A stretch of 64,000 nucleotides of DNA from Blautia sp. Marseille-P3201T (GTDB taxonomy: Bacteria; Bacillota; Clostridia; Lachnospirales; Lachnospiraceae), in the NCBI RefSeq assembly GCF_900120295.1, contig NZ_LT635470.1, positions 620,001-684,000 on the forward strand, read 5' to 3'. This document shows, piece by piece, positions 43,350 through 52,897 of the stretch (the first letter of the stretch is position 1; every line of letters starts with the position of its first letter). A program made the translations under genes and the position numbers. The notes beneath the pieces are model-generated. The model saw only the letters and a list, made by a program, of their open reading frames with translations, ran no database searches and was not told where the DNA came from.

Positions 43350-44093
43350 TTACATAAAATACATAATAACTTTTCTGGGTATAATTTTACACAACACCCG
43401 TAAAGCTTTCATAGAAAAACCATACACAGAAATCTCCCGTCCTCTTTCACTGTCTTTTAACGCTTTCTCTACCACAGCTTCTGCATTGGCAATAAAAGGC
43501 TTTTTATAAAAAGGCATATTTTCCTTTCCGCCCATTTTTTCTAAAAATGGAGTATCTACAGGCCCGGGACATACTGCAGTAACAACAACTCTGCCCCTTT
43601 GCTCCACTCCCAGTGCTCTTGCAAAAGATAGCACATAAGCTTTTGAAGCAGCATATACTGCAAATCCCGGCTGCGGCACAAATGCTGCACCGCTGGCAAG
43701 ACATAAAATACGGCTTCCCTTCTTACAATAAGGAAGGCAAAGCCCTATAAAGGCTGTCAGTGCTGTACAATTTAATTCTGTCATCTGACATAACTTATCT
43801 ACAGCAGTATCTTCTACCTTTTTTTGAATTCCTGTTCCTGCGCTTTCTACCAATATTTGAATACTTGGATTTTCTCTTTTCAAAAGTTCGTGAAACTCAT
43901 TGAAAGCTTGTCTGTCTGTTAAATCCATAGGCAGAATGCGAAGTTTTGAAATATCCTTCTTCAATTCCTCTAAAGTCTCTTTTTTTCTGGCAATTACCCA
44001 TATTTCATCTAACTCTATATATTTTTTTGCAATCTGTTTTGTAAAAGCCTTTCCCATGCCAGAAGAAGCACCTGTAATTACTGCAATTTTCAT
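43350..44093 (-). CDS. Short-chain dehydrogenase/reductase
   Basis: 247 residues, classical SDR. Cofactor motif TGASSGMGKAF at the N-terminus, NAG-equivalent VESAGTG, catalytic YAASKAYVLSF (Tyr and Lys) near residue 150, and CPGPVDTPF. The basic residues after strand 2 (VIARKKE) favour NADP(H). Resembles the YqjQ/DltE-type SDRs that reduce lipids or sugars; substrate unknown. Sits 3 bases after the YgiQ gene. Confidence 0.9.
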   Translation of the reverse strand: MKIAVITGASSGMGKAFTKQIAKKYIELDEIWVIARKKETLEELKKDISKLRILPMDLTDRQAFNEFHELLKRENPSIQILVESAGTGIQKKVEDTAVDKLCQMTELNCTALTAFIGLCLPYCKKGSRILCLASGAAFVPQPGFAVYAASKAYVLSFARALGVEQRGRVVVTAVCPGPVDTPFLEKMGGKENMPFYKKPFIANAEAVVEKALKDSERGREISVYGFSMKALRVLCKIIPRKVIMYFM

Positions 44094-44096
44094 AAT

Positions 44097-45968
44097 CTAT
44101 CCCTTCCTTTTATGCACATTTCGAATAGATTTCTTTTTCTTTGTCACAGGTTTCTTTGTACTTTGTTCTTTCTTCGCCATCCCTCTTGGACGGATCAGGC
44201 ATTTTTTATCAAAACCAATTAAATCTTTTCTCCCCGCTAACAGCAAAGCTTCTTTTACCAAATCACAATTTTCCGAATTTTTGTATTGAAGCAGCGCCCT
44301 CTGCATGGCTTTTTCCTTTGTAGTTTTTGGTACATAAACTTTTTTTCCTGTTCTTGGATCTATGCCTGTGTAATACATACAGGTAGACATGGTAGAAGGC
44401 GTAGGATAAAAATCTTGTACCTGCTCCGGTGTAAATCCCATATCCCGTACATACTCTGCCAGCTTTACAGCTTCTTTTAATGTACAGCCAGGATGAGAAG
44501 ACATAAGGTACGGAACTACATATTGTTTTTTCCCCGATTTTGCATTTGCTTTTTCAAATTTTTTCAAAAACTGCTGATAAACTGCATGTTCTGGTTTTCC
44601 CATATAATACAACACTTCATCAGATACATGCTCCGGTGCTACACGAAGCTGTCCGCTGACATGATATTTCGCTAATTCATCTAAAAAAGCCGGAGAAGTA
44701 TCTGCATTTACATAATCGAAACGAATACCGGAACGTATAAAAACCTTTTTTACCCCGGGCACATCTCGTAGCTTCCGAAGAAGTTCCAGATAATCCGTAT
44801 GGTCTGCCTCCAAATTTTTGCAAGGCTTTGGAAAAAGACATTGTTTATTGGTACATACCCCTTTTGTTTCCTGTTTCTTACAGGCAGGATGACGAAAATC
44901 TGCTGTAGGTCCTCCTACGTCATGAATGTAGCCTTTAAAATCCCTTTCTTTTACATAAGATTTCGCTTCTTCTATAATGGAAGCATGGCTTCTGGTCTGC
45001 ACAATCCGTCCCTGATGAAAAGCCAACGCGCAGAAATTACATCCACCAAAACAACCTCTGTTACTGGTAATACTGAACTTAATTTCCTCGATTGCAGGAA
45101 TTTTTCCCTGCTTTTCATACATAGGATGGTAAGTTCTTGCATAAGGCAAATCGTAGACCTCATCCATTTCTTTCTGGCTCAATGGTTTGGAAGGAGGATT
45201 TTGTACCACATAGCCTCTGTTTCCGTAATCTTCTATAAGAACCTTACCTGAAAAAGCATCTGTGTTTTCATACTGTATACGAAAACTGTCTGCATAAGAT
45301 TTTTTATTTTCGCAAAGCTGTTCATAAGATGGAAGAACCACTCCCTTTGGCATTACTTTTGTTTTATAAACCGTCCCCGGAATAAAAGTAATGGAACTTA
45401 CGGGAAAGCCTTTATCCAGAGCCTCCGCTATCTCCAGAATGCTCCGTTCTCCCATTCCGTAAGAAATCAAATCCGCTCCTGAATCCATTAAAACAGACCG
45501 TTTCATTCCATCAGACCAGTAATCATAATGCGCCATTCTTCGCAGAGAAGCCTCAATACCTCCCAGAATAATAGGCGTATGCTTATAAGTCTGGCGGATT
45601 AGATTGCTGTATACCGTTACGGCTCTGTCCGGGCGCAGTCCCATCTGTCCTCCCGGAGAATATGCATCCTGCTTTCGATGTTTTTTCGCTACTGTATAAT
45701 GATTAACCATAGAGTCCATATTTCCCGCTGAAACCAGAAATCCCAGTCTGGGTTCTCCAAAAACTGCAATACTCTCCTTTTTTCTCCAGTCAGGCTGTGC
45801 AATCATTCCCACAGAATATCCGCGGCTTTCTAAAAGCCTGGTAATAATGGCTGCTCCAAAAGAAGGATGGTCTACATAGGCATCTCCGCAAATATAAACA
45901 AAATCCGGCTGCCAAATTCCTCTGGCTTCCATTTCCTCTTTCGTCACAGGCAAAAATTTTGTACTCAT
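44097..45968 (-). CDS. YgiQ-family radical SAM protein
   Basis: 623 residues, full length for this family (UPF0313). Radical SAM motif SNRGCFGGCNFCALAFHQG (C-x3-C-x2-C) near residue 310; N-terminal domain with YICGDAYVDHPSFGAAII. C-terminal DUF3362-type region includes DFYPTPSTMSTCMYYTG and ends in a very basic tail. Members are conserved but their reaction is unknown. Translationally coupled (4-nt overlap) to the HAD gene. Confidence 0.94.
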   Translation of the reverse strand: MSTKFLPVTKEEMEARGIWQPDFVYICGDAYVDHPSFGAAIITRLLESRGYSVGMIAQPDWRKKESIAVFGEPRLGFLVSAGNMDSMVNHYTVAKKHRKQDAYSPGGQMGLRPDRAVTVYSNLIRQTYKHTPIILGGIEASLRRMAHYDYWSDGMKRSVLMDSGADLISYGMGERSILEIAEALDKGFPVSSITFIPGTVYKTKVMPKGVVLPSYEQLCENKKSYADSFRIQYENTDAFSGKVLIEDYGNRGYVVQNPPSKPLSQKEMDEVYDLPYARTYHPMYEKQGKIPAIEEIKFSITSNRGCFGGCNFCALAFHQGRIVQTRSHASIIEEAKSYVKERDFKGYIHDVGGPTADFRHPACKKQETKGVCTNKQCLFPKPCKNLEADHTDYLELLRKLRDVPGVKKVFIRSGIRFDYVNADTSPAFLDELAKYHVSGQLRVAPEHVSDEVLYYMGKPEHAVYQQFLKKFEKANAKSGKKQYVVPYLMSSHPGCTLKEAVKLAEYVRDMGFTPEQVQDFYPTPSTMSTCMYYTGIDPRTGKKVYVPKTTKEKAMQRALLQYKNSENCDLVKEALLLAGRKDLIGFDKKCLIRPRGMAKKEQSTKKPVTKKKKSIRNVHKRKG

Positions 45969-46624
45969 AAATTTAATACCTCATAATAATCCTCTATGTA
46001 ATAGTCTGCAAGTCTGCGTTTTTCTGCTTCCTGCCTTTTACTGTAAGCATCTTCCACAGCGCACACCTGCATTCCTGCATTTTTTCCCGCCATAATTCCC
46101 ATAGGGACATCTTCAAAAACAAGGCAATTCTTTGGCTCAACCTGCAGTCCCTGTGCTGTCTTTAAATACACATCCGGTGCAGGTTTGCTGTTTGGCACTT
46201 CGCAGCAGGTAGTGATGCAGTCAAAATATTTCTCAATCTCATGAGCTTTTAAAACAGCTACAATCAATTCCCGGCTGTTGCTGGAACTAATTCCAACAGA
46301 AATTTTTCTACTTTTCAGTTCTTCTAAAAATTCTCTCACCCCTGGTTTTAAGGGAACTTCATTGCAGTATTTTTCTTCTGCCATATCAATCCAGGTTTTT
46401 TTGATTTCTTCTAAAGAGTCTTCAATCTGAAATCTGTTTTTAAAGAAAACAGCTGTTTCTGTAAATCCCATACCTTCTAGTTCTTCCTGAAAGGCCTGAA
46501 TATCTGCCGGTACAGCTATTCCCTTTTTACCTAAATATTCTACATCAATAGACTTCCACATCCACATAGAGTCTACCAATGTTCCGTCTAAATCAAATAT
46601 CACTGCTTTTATATTCTCAAGCAT
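45965..46624 (-). CDS. HAD-family phosphatase (beta-phosphoglucomutase-like)
   Basis: 219 residues. HAD motif I FDLDGTLVDSM, motif II GISSSNSRELI, motif III Lys in PNSKPAPDVYLK, motif IV FEDVPMGIMAG. The helical cap inserted after motif I puts it with subfamily IA enzymes such as beta-phosphoglucomutase and sugar phosphatases. Substrate not predictable. Overlaps the rsuA-like gene by 8 nt. Confidence 0.9.
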   Translation of the reverse strand: MLENIKAVIFDLDGTLVDSMWMWKSIDVEYLGKKGIAVPADIQAFQEELEGMGFTETAVFFKNRFQIEDSLEEIKKTWIDMAEEKYCNEVPLKPGVREFLEELKSRKISVGISSSNSRELIVAVLKAHEIEKYFDCITTCCEVPNSKPAPDVYLKTAQGLQVEPKNCLVFEDVPMGIMAGKNAGMQVCAVEDAYSKRQEAEKRRLADYYIEDYYEVLNL

Positions 46625-47333
46625 TTTCTTTCAACCTCTCAATCTCCTCTGGCGTCAACAAACGATATTCCCCCGGCAAAAGATTTTCATCCAATACCAG
46701 GCTTCCCATAGACAGCCGTTTTAGAAATATCACTTCATTTCCCACTGCATGAAACATTCTTTTTATCTGATGAAATTTCCCTTCCCGGATAATAATTTCT
46801 GCCTCATCTTTTTCTTTATTTAAAAGAAAAACCTGAGAAGGCATCGTAAGCTTGTCTTCCCCAATATCCACGCCTTCTTCCAACTGTTTTCTGTTATCTT
46901 CAGACAAAGCTGTTTTTAACCGGACAAAATATTTTTTATCTACATGCTTTTTGGGAGCCAACAGATTATGTGCCAATTCTCCGTCATTGGTAATCAGCAA
47001 CAATCCTTCTGTGTCCTTATCCAGACGTCCCACTGGAAATAAATCTTTTCTTTTCTTATCCGAAATTAAATCCAGAACTGTCTTCTCCCGCCTGTCTTCT
47101 GTAGCAGATATCACACCCTGAGGCTTATTTAACATATAATAAACTAATTCCTCATAAGCAATTTCTTTTCCATCTGCCAAAACTATATCTGTCTGTGTAT
47201 CTATTTTATATTCCGGGCTCTTGACAATTTCCTCATTCACGGAAATCCTGCCCTTTTTGATATCCTTTTTTACTTCTGTTCTTGTACCCAGCCCCATATC
47301 TGCCAAATACTTATCTAATCTTATTTTTCCCAT
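46617..47333 (-). CDS. RsuA/RluB-family pseudouridine synthase
   Basis: 238 residues. S4 domain (IRLDKYLADMGLGTRTEVKK), catalytic PVGRLDKDTEGLLLITND near residue 105, and EGKFHQIKRMF. Length and S4 resemble RsuA, which modifies U516 of 16S rRNA; RluB or RluF cannot be excluded. ATG 47333 is shared with the rsmF stop in TAATG; the longer open frame upstream is rejected because it runs inside rsmF. Confidence 0.92.
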   Translation of the reverse strand: MGKIRLDKYLADMGLGTRTEVKKDIKKGRISVNEEIVKSPEYKIDTQTDIVLADGKEIAYEELVYYMLNKPQGVISATEDRREKTVLDLISDKKRKDLFPVGRLDKDTEGLLLITNDGELAHNLLAPKKHVDKKYFVRLKTALSEDNRKQLEEGVDIGEDKLTMPSQVFLLNKEKDEAEIIIREGKFHQIKRMFHAVGNEVIFLKRLSMGSLVLDENLLPGEYRLLTPEEIERLKENA

Positions 47334-48730
47334 TACTGCATTCTCCAGCCTGCATAATATTTGTTTTTCAAAATTCCTTTGTCCAGCTTTCCAAAGCCCA
47401 GGGAGAAGCCGTCCACACAGACTAGCTGCCATCCCTTTTCTCCTATTGGTTTTAAGTCCGATACATCAATGGTTTCACCTTTTAAATATTTTACAGTTCG
47501 AATATCCTTGGAAGAAAGCATAATGCAGGAAGTAAATGTATCCGGTGACAAAGCCATTGCAAAAGCCTGACTGGGTTCAAAACGATTTTTTCGTATTTCT
47601 CCCAGATAAAGACCGGTACGTAAATACCGAAGCTTCGGCATATTTCCGTCCCCCGGTAAAAAATATAATTTATCTTTTTCCTTTTTCATTTTTCCGTTGG
47701 AGAAATCAAAAGATACCAGTTTCAAAAATTCTTCCACACAAGCATCTGGTTTCTCTTCCTTCTTTGCAGCAGCCTTCTTCTTTTGTATATTGTCTCTGTT
47801 TTTTTCTTTTTTCTGTATCAATGCCAGAAAATGTCCTTCTCCTGCCATTTTATGAGGGAAAATACGAACACACTTTTTCAGCTGTCGGCATATTTCTTCA
47901 CTTTTTCCTTCTAAAGAAAAGCCTTCTGAAAATTCCTCATATTCCAGTGGTGCAAGCACCTCCATATCTTCGCATTTCTCTAATAAGTACGCAATGGTTT
48001 CTTCATTTTCCTTTTTGGAAAACGTACAGGTAGAATAGAGCATCTTTCCTCCCGGCTTCAACATTTGTGCTCCCTGAATAATCAGTTCTTTCTGAATTTC
48101 TGCATAATACTCTGGTGATTTCTCCAGCCAATATTCTGCCATTTTCGGTTCTTTATGAAACATCCCCTCACCGGAGCAAGGCGCATCAATTAAAATTTTA
48201 TCAAAAAATTCAGGAAAATTATTAACCAGCTTAGCAGGTTTTTCACTGGTAACATAAAAATTCGGCGCACCGGTAAGTTCCAGATTTTTCAGAAGAGCCT
48301 TTGCCCTGCTGTTGCTTAAATCATTTGCCAGTAAAAATCCCTTTCCCTGCAATCTGCACACTAATTCCGTAGCTTTTCCCCCGGGAGCTGCACACAAATC
48401 CAATACCTTATCATAAGGCTGAACTTCCAGACGGCTTGCAGGTGTCATGGCACTGGGCTCCTGAAGGTAATAAAGACCTGCAAAATAATAAGGATGTCTT
48501 GCGGGATTTTCTTCCTTTTCCTCTGCATGAACATAATATCCGTTTTCTACCCACGGAATTTGCTCTTTTTCAAAAGGCATAATATTTTCCCATACAGACT
48601 TTGTCAGCTTATAGGGATTAAAACGCAGTCCCTGACGAACAGGCTGCTCATATGTTTTTTTATACTCCTCGAACTCTGCTCCCAATAAACCGCGCATTTC
48701 CTTTTCATATTCTTCTGGTAAATTTATCAT
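47333..48730 (-). CDS. rsmF: RsmF/RsmB-type rRNA (cytosine-5) methyltransferase
   Basis: 465 residues. N-terminal RsmF part, SAM-binding KVLDLCAAPGGKATEL, then DAPCSGEGMF (Cys) and STCTFSKKENEE (catalytic Cys), the NOL1/NOP2/Sun signatures. The C-terminal part carries the PUA-like RsmF extension with FLALIQ and LYLGEIRKNRF. Methylates a cytosine in rRNA. ATG 48730 (MINLPEEY) follows AGAGGAAG. Part of an RNA-modification run with rsuA. Confidence 0.93.
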   Translation of the reverse strand: MINLPEEYEKEMRGLLGAEFEEYKKTYEQPVRQGLRFNPYKLTKSVWENIMPFEKEQIPWVENGYYVHAEEKEENPARHPYYFAGLYYLQEPSAMTPASRLEVQPYDKVLDLCAAPGGKATELVCRLQGKGFLLANDLSNSRAKALLKNLELTGAPNFYVTSEKPAKLVNNFPEFFDKILIDAPCSGEGMFHKEPKMAEYWLEKSPEYYAEIQKELIIQGAQMLKPGGKMLYSTCTFSKKENEETIAYLLEKCEDMEVLAPLEYEEFSEGFSLEGKSEEICRQLKKCVRIFPHKMAGEGHFLALIQKKEKNRDNIQKKKAAAKKEEKPDACVEEFLKLVSFDFSNGKMKKEKDKLYFLPGDGNMPKLRYLRTGLYLGEIRKNRFEPSQAFAMALSPDTFTSCIMLSSKDIRTVKYLKGETIDVSDLKPIGEKGWQLVCVDGFSLGFGKLDKGILKNKYYAGWRMQ

Positions 48731-48749
48731 ACTTCCTCTATCCTTCATT

Positions 48750-49565
48750 TTATATATCTTCGTACGTCAATACTTGTGCGCGGCATCCTTCTGCAATAAA
48801 ATCCAGCTCTTTGTAAAAACATTCTAATTTTTCCGGATTTTTTTCCTGATACACTTTATAAAATTCCTCTAATATTCTTCCTGTTTCTCTTCTGTTTGCA
48901 TAGTAATAGAGATTTTCAATATTATTCAATATGTCCGCTACCAGATTAGACTGGTGAAGCATGGATTTTTGAGCATCCATCACTTCGCTGCGCACAAGGG
49001 ACATCTCTTCATCCAGCTTTAATACAGAATTTGCAGCCTCTGTTAATCTGTTCGCAAGATTTGCCGGCACATTGCCTTTATATTTATACTGCAAAGAGTG
49101 TTCTATAGTTGCCCAAAAATCCATTGCTAAAGTTCTAATCTGAATTTCTGCATGAATTTCTTTTTTCCCTGTTAACGTTTCTGCACAATAGGATACTATC
49201 ATGTGATAGCTTCGATATCCACTGTCCTTTCCCTGAGTTACATAATCCTTTTCTTCCAGTACTTTCATATCGCTGCGGTTTCGAATTAAAGATGCCACCT
49301 TTTCAATATCTTCGCAAAACTGACAGATAATCCGTACGCCGGCAATATCTTCAATCTTTTCTTCCAGTTCATCCCAGGAAACATGCTTATCCTGCATCTT
49401 TTCCAGAATACTGTTAATGGATTTCACACGACCGGTTACCTGTTCAATAGGAGAATACAAATTTTTCTCCCGATGCTCTTTTTTCAAAAGCTTAAATTTC
49501 ATAACCAGATCTTTTACTGCAAGTTCATAAGGAATGAGCAATTCACGCCATAAACGTATTTCCAT
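48750..49565 (-). CDS. relQ: Small alarmone synthetase (RelQ/YjbM-like)
   Basis: 271 residues consisting of a RelA/SpoT nucleotidyl-transferase domain without hydrolase, TGS or ACT domains. Synthetase motifs: IEDIAGVRIICQF, KDYVTQGKDSGYRSYHM, EIQIRTLAMDFWATIEH and LQYKYKGN. Makes (p)ppGpp from ATP and GDP or GTP. Length fits RelQ. A C-terminal helical stretch should mediate tetramer formation. It stops 20 bases before the rsmF start. Confidence 0.92.
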   Translation of the reverse strand: MEIRLWRELLIPYELAVKDLVMKFKLLKKEHREKNLYSPIEQVTGRVKSINSILEKMQDKHVSWDELEEKIEDIAGVRIICQFCEDIEKVASLIRNRSDMKVLEEKDYVTQGKDSGYRSYHMIVSYCAETLTGKKEIHAEIQIRTLAMDFWATIEHSLQYKYKGNVPANLANRLTEAANSVLKLDEEMSLVRSEVMDAQKSMLHQSNLVADILNNIENLYYYANRRETGRILEEFYKVYQEKNPEKLECFYKELDFIAEGCRAQVLTYEDI

Positions 49566-49615
49566 AAAACATTACTCCTTAACTATCATTAAAGTATAGC
49601 ATACTTCTTTTCTTT

Positions 49616-50284
49616 TTAATAGAAAAAATTTTTCTGCCTCTCCTGTAAGAATTGCAGTACCGGATACGGATTTAAAGGGTATTCTTGTTTTTCTTTTGTA
49701 GATATGTAAATTCCCAAATGGAGATGGGGCGGAAATTTCCCCCTTGTTCCTTCCGCTCCATATCCGGTATCCCCTAAAAGCCCTAAAACTTCTCCTGCTT
49801 TTATTTCATCACCTTCACAAAATTTCTCTGCATAAGATGATAAATGTGCATAATAAAAATACCCTCCTCCGGGACTTCGAATTCCAATACGATATCCACC
49901 TAAAGGAAGCCAGCCTATTTTTTCCACGATACCATCTGTCATGCTTAAAACCGGATAATAGTCTGTTTTTGCGTCTTCCGGAAAAATATCACACCCTTCA
50001 TGAAAACGTTCTCCCCCATAATACCTTTTTTCATGCCAACTATTCTCATAAGAAAAAGTTGCCGACTTTGCATTCATCTGCCCGGCAACAGGAAAACATT
50101 TTAAATCCTCCCAAAAAAACAGATATTTTTCCATATCCTCTCTGGAAACTCCTGCGCTTTCCATACTCTTTACAGGAATTCCTCTCTGTCTTAACTCATC
50201 TAAAGAAGCTTTTTCTTTTATCTCTCCTATAAGACTTGCATTAAAACACAAAATCACACATAAAAACAGCAGTCGCTTCAGCAC
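49616..50284 (-). CDS. M23-family metallopeptidase, secreted
   Basis: 222 residues. Starts at GTG 50284 with CGGAGG 6 bases upstream; a longer frame exists but its codons lie in the preceding hairpin. N-terminal hydrophobic signal (LKRLLFLCVILCFNASLIG). LytM domain: HEGCDIF (H-x3-D) near residue 90 and PHLHLGIY (H-x-H) near residue 200, with YYAHLSSY between. Likely a peptidoglycan endopeptidase, zinc dependent. Also resembles SpoIIQ-type sporulation peptidases but is intact. Confidence 0.85.
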   Translation of the reverse strand: MLKRLLFLCVILCFNASLIGEIKEKASLDELRQRGIPVKSMESAGVSREDMEKYLFFWEDLKCFPVAGQMNAKSATFSYENSWHEKRYYGGERFHEGCDIFPEDAKTDYYPVLSMTDGIVEKIGWLPLGGYRIGIRSPGGGYFYYAHLSSYAEKFCEGDEIKAGEVLGLLGDTGYGAEGTRGKFPPHLHLGIYISTKEKQEYPLNPYPVLQFLQERQKNFFY

Positions 50285-50290
50285 AAAAAA

Positions 50291-50361
50291 CCTCCGTCTG
50301 CACATGATATACCGGTAACTACACTCTTACCATTACATATCATTTTATGCGCAGACGAAGG
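50291..50361 (-). terminator. Hairpin with T-run that also holds the M23 ribosome site
   Basis: On the minus strand CCTTCGTCTGC...ATGATAT (50361-50337) pairs with ATATCAT...GCAGACGGAGG (50310-50291), followed by TTTTTTG. It is a strong terminator for pepD. Its 3' arm contains GGAGG, the Shine-Dalgarno sequence of the M23 gene, so any readthrough mRNA would have that site sequestered. Confidence 0.8.
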
Positions 50362-50372
50362 CAATTATGACA

Positions 50373-51824
50373 TTATTCTTTTATTCTTTTTAAAACTTCT
50401 AAAAGATATTTCCATACACGTTCTACAGAAGAAATACAAAGTTTTTCTTCTGATGTATGAATATCCTGCATATCCGGTCCAACAGATACACAATCCAATC
50501 CTTCAATTTTCTCGTAGAATAAACCACATTCCAGACCTGCGTGAATAACATTCACAACAGGCTCTTTCTTATACATTTCCTGATATACATCTACCAGAAC
50601 CTGACGCAGTTTAGAGTCTTGTTTAAATTCCCACGCAGGATATTCTCCTTCTATAGTGAATGTACCACCTAAAAACTCCGTAAGATATGCAATCTTATCA
50701 GCCAGCGCTTTCTTTGCTGTTCCCACAGAACTTCTTACACTGGCAGAGCAGCTCAGTGCCTCAGGAGTCAGCTTTGTAATCCCCACATTGCAGGAAGTCT
50801 CTACAAGGCCATCAATAAAACCGCACATCTTCTGAATTCCGTTTGGATAATTCAAAAGGAAAAACAACACTTTTTCCTGACTTACCGGATGAAGCACCGG
50901 TTCTGTGCCCTGTCCTTCTCCTTCTATTGTCACAGTAATTCCTTCATCGCTTCCTGTATATTCTTTTCTCAGAGCTTCTGTATAAGCTGCTGCATAAGCA
51001 GAAAGCTTCTCTCCTTCTTCTTTAGATGCCAATACCAGAGCTTCTGCCTCTCTTGGAATTGCATTATCCTTCTGTCCACCGAAAAGCTCTGAAACAGAAT
51101 ACTCTGCAATTTCTTTTCCTTCATGAAGAAAGCGTGCCAAAAGCAATGTAGCATTCGCTCTGTTCTTATCAATTTCTGCACCGGAATGTCCGCCTAAAAG
51201 CCCGGATACTTTTATTCTCCATTTATAATCTGTATACTCCTGATAGCGAACAGGAATTTCTGAAACTGCTGTCATACCGCCTGCACAGCCCGCACAAATA
51301 TATCCTTCTTCTTCTGAATCCAGGTTAATCAGATATTTTGCCTTTAAAGGTGTTGTATCAATAGAAGCCGCTCCTAAAAGTCCGATTTCCTCATCTACGG
51401 TAATCACCAGCTCCAATGCCGGATGTGAAAGAGTAGTATCTTCCATAATTGCCAATCCGTAGGCAACTGCAATCCCATTATCTCCACCTAAAGTTGTATT
51501 TGTTGCAGAAACAAAATTACCTTCTATCCGAAGCTGTAATGGATCCTTTGTAAAATCATGTGTACTGTCCGCTGTTTTTTCACAAACCATATCCATGTGT
51601 CCCTGAAGCATAACTGTAGGTGCATTTTCATAACCTTTGGAAGCTTCTTTAAAAATAATTATATTATTATTATCATCCTGAATACAACGCAAATTATGAG
51701 AATGAGCAAAATTCACCAGATAATCACTGATTGCCTTTGTATTTCCTGAACCATGAGGAATTTTCGTAATCTCCTCAAAATAATAAAATACCCTTTCAGG
51801 CTGTAAATGTTCTAATACTGCCAT
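50373..51824 (-). CDS. pepD: Aminoacyl-histidine dipeptidase (PepD, M20 family)
   Basis: 483 residues, full length. Zinc-site motifs: MLQGHMDMVCEK (His, Asp), GGDNGIAVAYG (Asp), VDEEIGLLGA (catalytic and metal Glu), LDSEEEGYICAG and the C-terminal HAGLECGLFYEK. Cleaves Xaa-His and other dipeptides in the cytosol. Appears monocistronic with a strong terminator after it. Confidence 0.95.
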   Translation of the reverse strand: MAVLEHLQPERVFYYFEEITKIPHGSGNTKAISDYLVNFAHSHNLRCIQDDNNNIIIFKEASKGYENAPTVMLQGHMDMVCEKTADSTHDFTKDPLQLRIEGNFVSATNTTLGGDNGIAVAYGLAIMEDTTLSHPALELVITVDEEIGLLGAASIDTTPLKAKYLINLDSEEEGYICAGCAGGMTAVSEIPVRYQEYTDYKWRIKVSGLLGGHSGAEIDKNRANATLLLARFLHEGKEIAEYSVSELFGGQKDNAIPREAEALVLASKEEGEKLSAYAAAYTEALRKEYTGSDEGITVTIEGEGQGTEPVLHPVSQEKVLFFLLNYPNGIQKMCGFIDGLVETSCNVGITKLTPEALSCSASVRSSVGTAKKALADKIAYLTEFLGGTFTIEGEYPAWEFKQDSKLRQVLVDVYQEMYKKEPVVNVIHAGLECGLFYEKIEGLDCVSVGPDMQDIHTSEEKLCISSVERVWKYLLEVLKRIKE

Positions 51825-51955
51825 TTCTGTTCCCTCCTGTTGATTTTTCTTTCTTCATTCTTACACAGATTGAAAAAAATAGCAAGCTTTCCGGAAAAAC
51901 TTGAATATTCTATTTCTTCATACATATATTTTAGATAAAAAACAGGATTTTCTCA

Positions 51956-52897
51956 ATGAAAAAATTATTTCTTCCTTTTACTCTGCTTTTTTTCTTATTC
52001 TTTCTTTTATTATTTCCCGCCCAGGCTTTTTCTTATGCCAAAGCAGGACTCATGTTATGGTTCTATACTCTTTTACCATCGCTCCTGCCATTTATGATTT
52101 TATCTAATATTTGCATCAAAACCGGTCTGCTGGACAAACTTTTTGAAGCGCCGAAAAAATTTTGGAAAAAAACTTTTGCACTTTCTCCCTCAGGCGCTTA
52201 CGCATTGTGCATGGGGCTTTTCTGCGGTTATCCCATGGGAGCCAAAATCACCGCAGACCTTTATCTTGAAAAACGTATTTCAAAACAAGAAGCTTCTTAT
52301 CTGCTGAGCTTCGCCTGTTTTCCCGGTCCTTCTTTCTTATCTTCTTATATCTGTGTAGGACTGTTTCAAAATACACATTTAATTTTCCCTACATATTTTA
52401 TTCTTTACACCTCCGGCTTTTTATGCTCCCTTTTGTTTCGTCCCAAAAAAAGTTCTGGATTTTCTTATCCGGAAAAAACAAAAAAAGAGATATCCAGCTC
52501 CAAATTTCTCGGAAACATTCTGGATACCTCTATTATGAACGGTTTTGAAACAATCACAAAGCTTGGAGGATATATTTTAATTTTCTCTATCCTTCAGGGA
52601 ATTTTCAGCATAGCCTTTCGTTCCTTCCCTACCCTCAGCTACTTTTTACAGGGAATTACGGAAATGACTACCGGAAATGCCGCTTTGTCTAAAGCCCCCT
52701 GGAACTTTGACTTTCTCTATCCTCTCATCCTTGCTTTTACTTCCTTTGGCGGTCTAAGCGTGGCTGCGCAGACAAAATCCATGCTTGCTAACACAAATCT
52801 GCCCTTTTCCTCTTATTTAAAAGGAAAAATATGCAGTTTCATCTGTACCTTTGCCATTGCTTTTTGCTTAGTCAAAATCGTCAAAGTCGTCATCTAA
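51956..52897 (+). CDS. ylbJ: YlbJ-like sporulation integral membrane protein
   Basis: 313 residues, about eight hydrophobic segments, with nucleoside-recognition (Gate) domain sequence. Family patterns: LLPSLLPFMILSNICIK, GLFCGYPMGAKITADLY, SFACFPGPSFLSSYI and AFTSFGGLSVAAQTKSML. In Bacillus YlbJ is needed for spore cortex or heat resistance and lies near coaD, as here. The last 30 bp overlap the 3' end of the convergent coiled-coil gene. Upstream TTGAAT-18-TATATT and the adjacent CATACATA could serve sigma-A or sigma-E. Confidence 0.86.
   Translation: MKKLFLPFTLLFFLFFLLLFPAQAFSYAKAGLMLWFYTLLPSLLPFMILSNICIKTGLLDKLFEAPKKFWKKTFALSPSGAYALCMGLFCGYPMGAKITADLYLEKRISKQEASYLLSFACFPGPSFLSSYICVGLFQNTHLIFPTYFILYTSGFLCSLLFRPKKSSGFSYPEKTKKEISSSKFLGNILDTSIMNGFETITKLGGYILIFSILQGIFSIAFRSFPTLSYFLQGITEMTTGNAALSKAPWNFDFLYPLILAFTSFGGLSVAAQTKSMLANTNLPFSSYLKGKICSFICTFAIAFCLVKIVKVVI

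Noticed and set aside
46617-47432. Longer N-terminus for the RsuA-like protein
   Set aside because: The extra residues are translated from inside rsmF in another frame; TAATG at 47333 gives the normal S4 start.
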